The position numbers and the translations under genes are program-made. Of a stretch of DNA of 64,000 nt, positions 57,803 to 64,000 are shown piece after piece. The notes beneath the pieces are model-generated. The model did not search any database. It saw only the letters and a program-made list of their open reading frames with translations, and was not told the DNA's origin. This DNA is from Petaurus breviceps papuanus (taxonomy: Eukaryota > Chordata > Mammalia > Diprotodontia > Petauridae). The stretch is taken from NCBI GenBank assembly GCA_028583685.1, contig JAMXIF010000043.1, forward strand, positions 11,602,558 through 11,666,557, given 5' to 3'. Positions within the stretch are counted from its first letter, which is position 1. Each line of letters starts with the position of its first letter.

Positions 57803-58534
57803 TCCTTAGATACCCAGCTTTCCATGAGCACAAGAAGATGTAGAATTTGAAAGGAAGTGATCAAGAATGAAGGAAGTTTGCTAATGAATGAATAGGGTTG
57901 GAGAATGCACAATGTAAGGGGAGGTGGGAGGAGGAAAGAAACTGGAGGGGCACTGTAGAACTCAGATAAGGATGCTTGTAAAGTGCTTTAAACATTTTAA
58001 AGGGCAAAATACACACCAACTATTAATATTGTTTTTCACACCTGGAATGCTTTCTCTATCTCTTCTAAATCTCAAAATCCAGTGCATCCTTCTGGACCTA
58101 GCTCAAATCCAATTTACCATGGTTTTTCATTTTTACCACTCTGATTACTCAAGGGAAAGGCCCGTGCCTTCTTTTTTTCCCAACTCCTCTAGAATAACAA
58201 CTCTCTGTGAGGTAAACAAAGCTGTGTATTTAAAGAGATCTGAACTACTCTTCACAGAGGTTCTATCCAAGGACAAGCTATTAATTGGCATGATACATAA
58301 GCCTAGGTTGTATTTATCCCTTTAATTACAAATGTATTCTTCAAGAGCTATGAGAGAGAAGTTAATAGCTACAAAGTTAATAAAAATCAAATTAATACAA
58401 AGGAGAAGATGTCCTAAAAGAGTAACAGAGGGAAAGAGGGACTAGAATTGTCCATTTTTAATTAAGCTTTCTTTTTTTTCAGTCCCTCACTTTCATTGTA
58501 AACTATTCTTTTCTTTTTTAGCCCAATCAGTGTG
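57803..58534. other. Mostly unassigned; L2-like piece near 58030-58160
   Basis: 'cacacctggaatgctttctc' and 'agtgcatccttctggaccta' with 'gctcaaatcc' resemble the L2 3' region. The 133-codon open frame 57924-58325 crosses this repeat and has no recognisable domain. Confidence 0.45.
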
Positions 58535-58680
58535 ATAGAGGGAGGAGAAGTGTTAGAGGAATAGGGAGGCCTGGATCCCAGTTCTCAGTCTTACCACTAC
58601 TGTGCTGTGTGACCTTAGACAAATTACATTAAAACTCTCTGGATCTTATTTTCCTTATCCTGAGGTCAGAGGCCACTATA
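58535..58680 (+). mobile_element. MIR fragment
   Basis: 'gagggaggagaagtgttaga', 'ctgtgtgaccttagacaaat'. Confidence 0.6.
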
Positions 58681-59088
58681 AGGCACTACGTCCCCTGGAC
58701 CACCTCAGATCCCCTTTAGACATTCCCTAAAAGCTCCACCTTGATCCCTACCCATCCAAAGACCACAAGAAGCAATAAGGGCAGCCTGTCTGACCAGGTA
58801 GGAGACTCTCTTGTAACACCATACACCCAGACACCATTGTAATATTGCCTTCCCAACACTGAAACCTAAAGACTATCCAATTGACAAAATTTATTAAACA
58901 CCTACAATGTTCAAAACAAAATGCTATATGCATAGTTTAGATCAGTGCTTCTTAAACTGTGTGTGGTGACCCTGTATGGGGTTATATAGCCGAATGTGGA
59001 GAGTCATGAAAAATTTGGCAACAGTAAAAGGTTTCTGAATACACAGTGACTAAAATATCAGTGTCAAATATTCTGTTGAGATTCAATC

Positions 59089-60320
59089 ATTTTTTTTTAA
59101 AGAAATTGGAGTTAAGTAACTTGCTCAAGGTTACACGGCCAGTTATTTCTGGGTGTGGTGCTGTGATAGTAATGGAATATGAAGATCCCCCTGTATTGGC
59201 TTGGTTTTCAAATTGATTGTGTTCAAAACCCAGAGCTTGTTAATCCCACTTGTGGGATGGACTTGTTGACATGAAAAGAGAGGGCTCAACTGGGAGGAGC
59301 TGGTTATGTAAATTTGGAGAGACACAAGAGAGATGCAAAAGAACTTTTTGGAAGCAGCACCTTTGGAGTCAGAGAGAGACTGAGAGGATTGCTGAGGGCC
59401 ACTTTGAATTGCCCAGCACTTTTGAGACCTGCCACCCAGAGCTGCCAAGGACTGAGGAGAAATGGCTGTTATGCTGGTACTTTGTCTGTCTGTTTTGATG
59501 CTGTTTTGCCAGATTTGTCCATTGGTGAAGGACAGTGCTGTTGTTGCAGAAGTGTTGGAACCTTGCTGTTGGTTCAGAAGCCCTGAAGAAGGATTTTCTT
59601 GTTGTATGTTTACAGAAATCCTGGAAGGGGGTTTTGCTAATGTTTTCAGTGGTCCTAGGACTGTTCTGCAGACAGAGAATGAATTAATGAAGAGACTGGC
59701 AATATATCTTGTGGCCTTGCTAAGCTTTGTCTCCCCAGGAACAAAGATTGCCGAGAACTTGCCTTGTGTCATGATGAAGAAAAGACCTCCATTTGGGTAT
59801 TAAGTGCTGTGCTTAAACTTGTTGTAACTCTGGGGTAGATTCAGGTGTGATCCAGGGGTGGGGAACTTTTGACCTTTTTGTGTTCTATGATTGAACAAAT
59901 GAATGTACTTTACTTATGATTGGAAACTAATCTCCATTTGAGAACAGAGGCTTTGTGATGGACTAAATGAATGTGCAGCCTAGGGGTGGAGTAGTATTTA
60001 GAAGAGGGACTTTGTAATTGATTAAGTGAATATAAGGTCCTGGGGTGGGGTAGTACTTGATTAAATCAGGTAGTACTTGGAGATTATTTAATCACACTTA
60101 GTAAATGCTGTATTTTGAATGATGTCATATTTTGATCTTCTCTGTTCTTAATTTGTCACTGAATAAAATGGAGAGCACCTATGCTGGTATTTTGAATCTT
60201 GGGAAATTGCTTTTGCTTGGCATTACATTACAGGTGCTAAATATCTGAGCCCAGATTCGATCCCCGGGTCATCCCAACACTGGGGCAGGTGCTCTTACTA
60301 GCTGAGCCACCTGGCCACCC
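59089..60320 (-). mobile_element. tRNA-derived SINE, antisense, split by LTR
   Basis: Same subfamily as 15378-15528. The minus-strand head is 'gggtggccaggtggctcagc' near 60320 and the poly-T tail is at 59089. TSD TGAGATTCAATC (59077-59088) / TGAGATTTAATT (60321-60332), imperfect. The SINE body breaks at 59161/60233 around the LTR. Confidence 0.9.
59162..60232 (+). mobile_element. Solo LTR (family B) with 5-bp TSD
   Basis: Starts TGTGATAGTAATGG and ends CATTACATTACA. Perfect 5-bp TSD GGTGC (59157-59161 and 60233-60237). Length 1071 bp. AATAAA near 60162 is a candidate poly-A signal. Degenerate repeats of about 60-80 bp containing 'ggggtgg' occur at 59850-60070. No retroviral genes: recombination between two LTRs probably removed the body. 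Youngest layer of the nest. The open frames across it (for example minus 59143-59772) are not viral genes. Confidence 0.9.
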
Positions 60321-60564
60321 TGAGATTTAATTCTTTATGTAAAAATAAACAAACAGATCCATATTAATAATATGCAAATTTGTTTTCATCTTTAATAATG
60401 GTAAAATAATATATAAAAGAGTTGTTTTAAAATAAATTTATTTATAATTTATTAGTAGTAAATGTTTGATTTGTATACATTTTATATGCCTATATTCCCT
60501 GGGTCGTGTAAAAATTTCTTGGGCAAAAAGGAGTACTGAGTAGAAAAAGTTTTAAGAAGCTCAG

Positions 60565-60954
60565 GTTTAAATAAGAGAGGGGTGTACACCATGTTCTAGA
60601 AAGACTAGCGCCTCTGGAATGATGGTTTTTGGAGTCATTTACATGACTGTTTCTCTAACCTTTGGTGTACACCTTTCACAAGCATGTGAAGACTTTTCCC
60701 AACAGAATGGGAAGATGAGAAGAATTCGTTCCTGTGGAATCTTAAGCCTGTAGTCAGACATCGAAGACACCAAGTCATCCACTGTGTCCTGGGCTATTGC
60801 CAGTTATCCTGACTTAAGGAAATTCCTTATACTGATGACCAACTGCTTTTCTCTGACCTTTCCATTTTCATAATAAAAAAAGTTAATAAATATTGCTTCA
60901 TATATCTTCTATGTTCTCAGTTAGTGCTAGGTGCCCTTGGAATTCCATACTTGG
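60565..60954. other. Unassigned stretch
   Basis: No gene or repeat recognised. Confidence 0.4.
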
Positions 60955-61098
60955 GAGTAAAAAAGTAAGTCCAAACCCTGGCTAAGCTATTTGCTCCCTA
61001 TGTTGCCATCATTAAGTTATCTCTCTGAGTATCAGTTCTTTCCTCCTCAAAATGAGGGAGATTATTTCCACAATTCCTTCTAGCCTTGTGATATTTTG
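60955..61098 (+). mobile_element. CORE-SINE with CR1/L3-like tail
   Basis: 'aagtccaaaccctggctaag', 'ttctttcctcctcaaaatga', then the tail 'ccacaattccttctagcctt' with 'gtgat'. Confidence 0.65.
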
Positions 61099-61250
61099 AG
61101 AATTCACAGGCTTTGCCTACATGGAGTTCAGATAATTGAGCAGATGACACTCATGGGAAATGGGTTTGAGGGCTGGTTAATACTTCCAAAAGTCTTAGTT
61201 TCTTCTTAATCTTTTAATAGATTAAAACTACACAAAGCCTTAGTGGAGAT

Positions 61251-61491
61251 CATTATGTTGTTCAGTCGTTTCAGTCATGTCCAACTCTTTGTGACCCTGT
61301 GAACATTTTCCTTGGAGTTTTTTTGGCAAAGACACTAGAGTGGTCTACCATTTCCTTCTCCAGTGGTAAATACAGTTTAAATGATTTGCTCAAGGTCCCA
61401 TTCCTAGGATGCTTCTGAAGCTGGATTTGAACTTAGGCCTCCCTGTCTCTAAGACCAGTGCTCTATCCAATGTACTATCTAGATGCCTCTT
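61251..61491 (-). mobile_element. RTE-tailed tRNA-derived SINE, antisense
   Basis: RTE-type end 'cagtcatgtccaactctttg' to the tRNA-like head 'ctctatccaatgtactatct'. A perfect 11-bp TSD TTAGTGGAGAT lies at 61240-61250 and 61492-61502. Confidence 0.95.
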
Positions 61492-61581
61492 TTAGTGGAG
61501 ATACAGCAGCTTAAAAGAGCTTTGCTGGCTTAAAACTTTACTAAGACTTTTAGAACACCCTAAATATTTCATAGTATAGAA

Positions 61582-61759
61582 CAAGGGTAGTGAATGTGTG
61601 GCCTCGAGAGCACATGTAATCTTCTAGGCTGAGTCCAAGTTTTATAGGACAAATCCTTTATTAAGAGGACTTTTCTGTGAAGTTTGGATTCAGTCAAAGG
61701 GCTGTACTTGAGGACATAGAAGGCCACAAATGGACAAGACCACTGGTTCACCACCCTTG
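61582..61759. mobile_element. Palindromic hAT-type MITE, 178 bp
   Basis: Terminal inverted repeats CAAGGGTAGTGAAT (left) and CAAGGGTGGTGAAC (right, inverted). The inverted match continues inward: 'gctgagtccaag' pairs with 'ttggattcagtc', and 'ggacaaatcctttatt' with the opposite arm. Perfect 8-bp TSD GTATAGAA at 61574-61581 and 61760-61767. Non-coding; would fold into one long hairpin. Confidence 0.92.
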
Positions 61760-61829
61760 GTATAGAAAGTCAGAGAGAAGAAGGAATGATTACTGTGGAC
61801 TGGGAATCTTTAAGAAAGCCCACTCCAGA

Positions 61830-61937
61830 CAGTGGAGTTCCTTGAAGGCAGGAATATTTTCACTTTTACATTTTTATCCTCAGGAAGTAACAAAAAGCAG
61901 ACACAATAAAAGTTTGTTGTTCAGCTAATTAATTATT
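61830..61937 (+). mobile_element. L2 3' end
   Basis: 'agttccttgaaggcaggaat' and 'acacaataaaagtttgttgt' match the terminal L2 phrases. Confidence 0.65.
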
Positions 61938-62178
61938 TGATTGAAATGGACCTGGAAGGATGAGTAGAACTTTCATCTAGGGAGCAAAACAAAGAATGAA
62001 TGACCTCCACATAAAAGACAGTTGAGGTGTGGAACAGAGTTTTCCCTGTGATCTAACAGGGATTTCTAACTAACTTGTTGTCAAGTCACTCTAGAAGTGG
62101 CCACATTATAAGCCATTGGGGAAAAAAGAGAATATGGGAAAGCTCAATTTTACCTTAGATTATAGAATCCCTTTAGGA

Positions 62179-62387
62179 CAGAGTTTATTAACCTTTCTTG
62201 TGTCAGACTCCCTTTGATCATGTGATGAACCTACACCTTTTCTCAGAGTATTTTTTTCATCATGATTTAAAGAAATGATTAATTTTTTAGTTAGAGGTTA
62301 GTGAAAATACAGATATTTTTTCCCCATCCAAGTCTACAGGCATCCTGAAAAGTATCCACCAATCCCAGACTAAGAACCACTACTCTG
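62179..62387. mobile_element. hAT-like MITE, second family
   Basis: Ends CAGAGTTTATTAACCTTTC and, inverted, CAGAGTAGTGGTTCTTAGT resemble a mammalian hAT-type end (CAGNG..GTTCTTAACCT). No matching 8-bp flanks were seen, so this is tentative. Confidence 0.5.
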
Positions 62388-62395
62388 GGACTTAT

Positions 62396-64000
62396 TAAAG
62401 CTGTGGACATTGTCATTATCATTGTTATTATCATATGATTTTTTAGTTCTGTGAAGACATCTGGAAATCCTGTAAGGATGGCAAAAGTAGAGATGGCATT
62501 TTTGGTCTTTTCCCTGTTCATGACTCCTTTCCATTTCCAAATCTTCATTTCTGTTAGTCACATCTGTATATATGGCTAAAGCCTGCTCAGTTAACATCAC
62601 CTTTGAGCTTTTCAAATACCTGTTACTATAACTTAGTATTTTATTTCCACCATCATTTCACCTCAGTTGTAGTCCATTTCCTAATCCTGTGATGCCATCA
62701 GGACAAATCTATTTAGTAGGCATTCCCTACATCTGCTAATGAGACACAATATTCCCAACTTCTTTCCTACTAGTAGCTTTTTTTAATGACTGCTGTTGAT
62801 CAAGTTCAACTTCCTGCAAATTATGCCGTATTTTGCAGTCCGAAAAACCAGCCTTTTTTTTAAGTGCATTAACTTTTTGCAATGCTATTTTTACACATAT
62901 ACCCTCAGGAATATTTCTTATCTGAATATATTATGATCAGTAGACCTTAGATGTTTGACTATTTCTGTCTTACATGTAATGCTTGGCCTCTTTCCCCAGA
63001 CAAAGTCCAGAATAGTTTCTGACTGCACTAGTTGCTAAGTATGAGATAGAAAGGAAGCCTGTTCTTCCATTACAAAACAGGCGCCATACTTCTGTGATCC
63101 AAGGACCAGTAGTCAGGTGTTAACAAGGTAATTTAAATTTCTTTTTAATCAATGCTCTATCTTTTTGGATTAGTCTCTTTTATCTGAATGAGAAAGAAAA
63201 AGTTGTGCTTTCTGTCCCCGGAATCTTAGACAATAGGACTCCATATCAGTGGCCTAGGATCACTTATAGTTTACACCTCTAGACTTATTTAATCTAAACT
63301 GTCTTTGCAGGTGAAATCCAACTGCATACATTACCCCATTTCTTTCTTCAAACAGAATCTTTTCCCTCCTCCATGTTATTATAATCAATCATTGACTGTG
63401 TATGTATTGTACGTATATTTCCTGTAGTTCTACAAGCTGTCAGTCACTTGTCATAAGGAAACTGGTCATCAACCTCAAAAGACCTTACTGTCAAGAAATT
63501 CTGCTGACAGTTTCTGGGCTTCCCTAAGGGCCTTTGCTCTAAAAACATCTTAAAATACTCACATAGACTCTGCTGGGCCCAGTGTCTTATGTGGGTACTG
63601 ATTCTTGGCCCCTAGAATCTGTTCAATATTAGTCTAGAATTTCAAATAGAAAACTGCCCATGATGCTGATAAATGGCAGTCCTATAAATCAGATGATTCG
63701 CATATAAAGATGGTGTTCAGTTGAGTAAATCATTTAAATTACCCTATCCCACCTAAAGTAAATGATAAAATGCAACACCCTATTACCTCTTTCTTGTGAC
63801 AAAAATGCCTTGATTGAATAAAAACAATCAAAAGCATTACATAAAAATGTGAAAAAGTTCTTGAATGATTTAGATGCTTCTGATGAACCTTTAGATGACC
63901 TGGAAGTGATGCTAGGCAGGCTTGCCTAAGGAAAATTGGTCTAGCAGTAGAGTAATCTCTAAAATATCAAGCTGGTTTTAGAGAGAGTGTTCTCGGTGGC
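62396..64000. other. Repeat-poor stretch to window end
   Basis: No repeat or exon called. A (TCAT/TTAT)-rich patch lies at 62411-62435. 62790-62880 is compositionally unusual (candidate conserved sequence). 63815-63929 contains a short acidic open frame that stops at 63929, unproven as coding. Confidence 0.4.

Larger units (their letters stand above)
58943..60564. mobile_element. Non-autonomous hAT DNA transposon with nested insertions
   Basis: Left end CAGTGCTTCTTAAACTGTG at 58943. The right end, read inverted from 60564, is CTGAGCTTCTTAAAACTTT. Both are hAT-like terminal inverted repeats. The 8-bp flanks GTTTAGAT (58935-58942) and GTTTAAAT (60565-60572), one mismatch, are of hAT TSD length. 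Its own sequence is only about 380 bp (58943-59088 and about 60333-60564), with no transposase, so it depended on another element's enzyme. A SINE carrying a solo LTR sits inside. Confidence 0.8.

Noticed and set aside
57924-58325. 133-codon plus-strand open frame
   Set aside because: Crosses L2-like repeat sequence and shows no protein family features.

Overview
The window looks like AT-rich, gene-poor nuclear DNA from a marsupial, most probably an Australian-type (australidelphian) species. The evidence is the mix of interspersed repeats: tRNA-derived SINEs starting GGGGCAGCTAGGTGGC, SINEs whose 3' end is of the RTE/BovB type (ending near GGACATGACTGA), ORF1-only L1 derivatives (HAL1-like), marsupial-type L1 3' ends, and a background of old MIR/CORE-SINE, L2 and CR1/L3. 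The abundant opossum SINE type with a 'CTTCTGCCTTGGAGCC' tail was not seen. The species call is inference. No repeat database could be searched, so family names rest on recalled consensus features, target-site duplications (TSDs), inverted ends and translated motifs.

No host protein-coding exon, tRNA, rRNA or structured ncRNA gene could be supported. All recognisable protein-like stretches belong to retroelements: HAL1/L1 ORF1 (15.5-18.4 kb), the L1 ORF2 C-terminus (50.3-50.7 kb and several minus-strand copies), L1 reverse transcriptase (12.9-13.6 kb), RTE reverse transcriptase (14.6-15.2 kb) and a retroviral integrase-like fossil (11.3-11.8 kb).

Layout. 1-2.5 kb: old L1/MIR pieces. 2.5-5.8 kb: a whole-length antisense HAL1 split by an LTR that is itself split by a SINE. 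5.8-11 kb: mostly unassigned, with a SINE, MIRs and an L1 3' end. 11-15.3 kb: AT-rich block of antisense retroelement fossils. 15.4-22.3 kb: three HAL1/L1 segments plus SINEs. 22.3-23.0 kb: partial LTR. 23.0-26.2 kb: antisense L2 with two SINEs. 27-39 kb: L1 3' ends, L2, MIRs and an inverted pair of an unnamed repeat. 39-49 kb: L2/MIR, microsatellites and quieter unique DNA. 49.3-55.6 kb: LTR, L1 3' end, RTE-tailed SINE and an L1 split by a solo LTR. 55.6-64 kb: MIR/L2 nest, (AAGG)n, a hAT-SINE-LTR triple nest, a palindromic hAT MITE, then unique DNA.

The elements interact by insertion rather than as a pathway. Several nests give a clear relative chronology (MIR before L2; hAT before SINE before LTR; HAL1 before LTR before SINE). 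The SINE types coexist with likely LINE partners (RTE and L1). No previously undescribed functional system was found. The most useful observations are the dated nests, a recurrent microsatellite birth site inside one SINE family, an unnamed repeat present as an inverted pair, and candidate conserved non-coding stretches in unique DNA.
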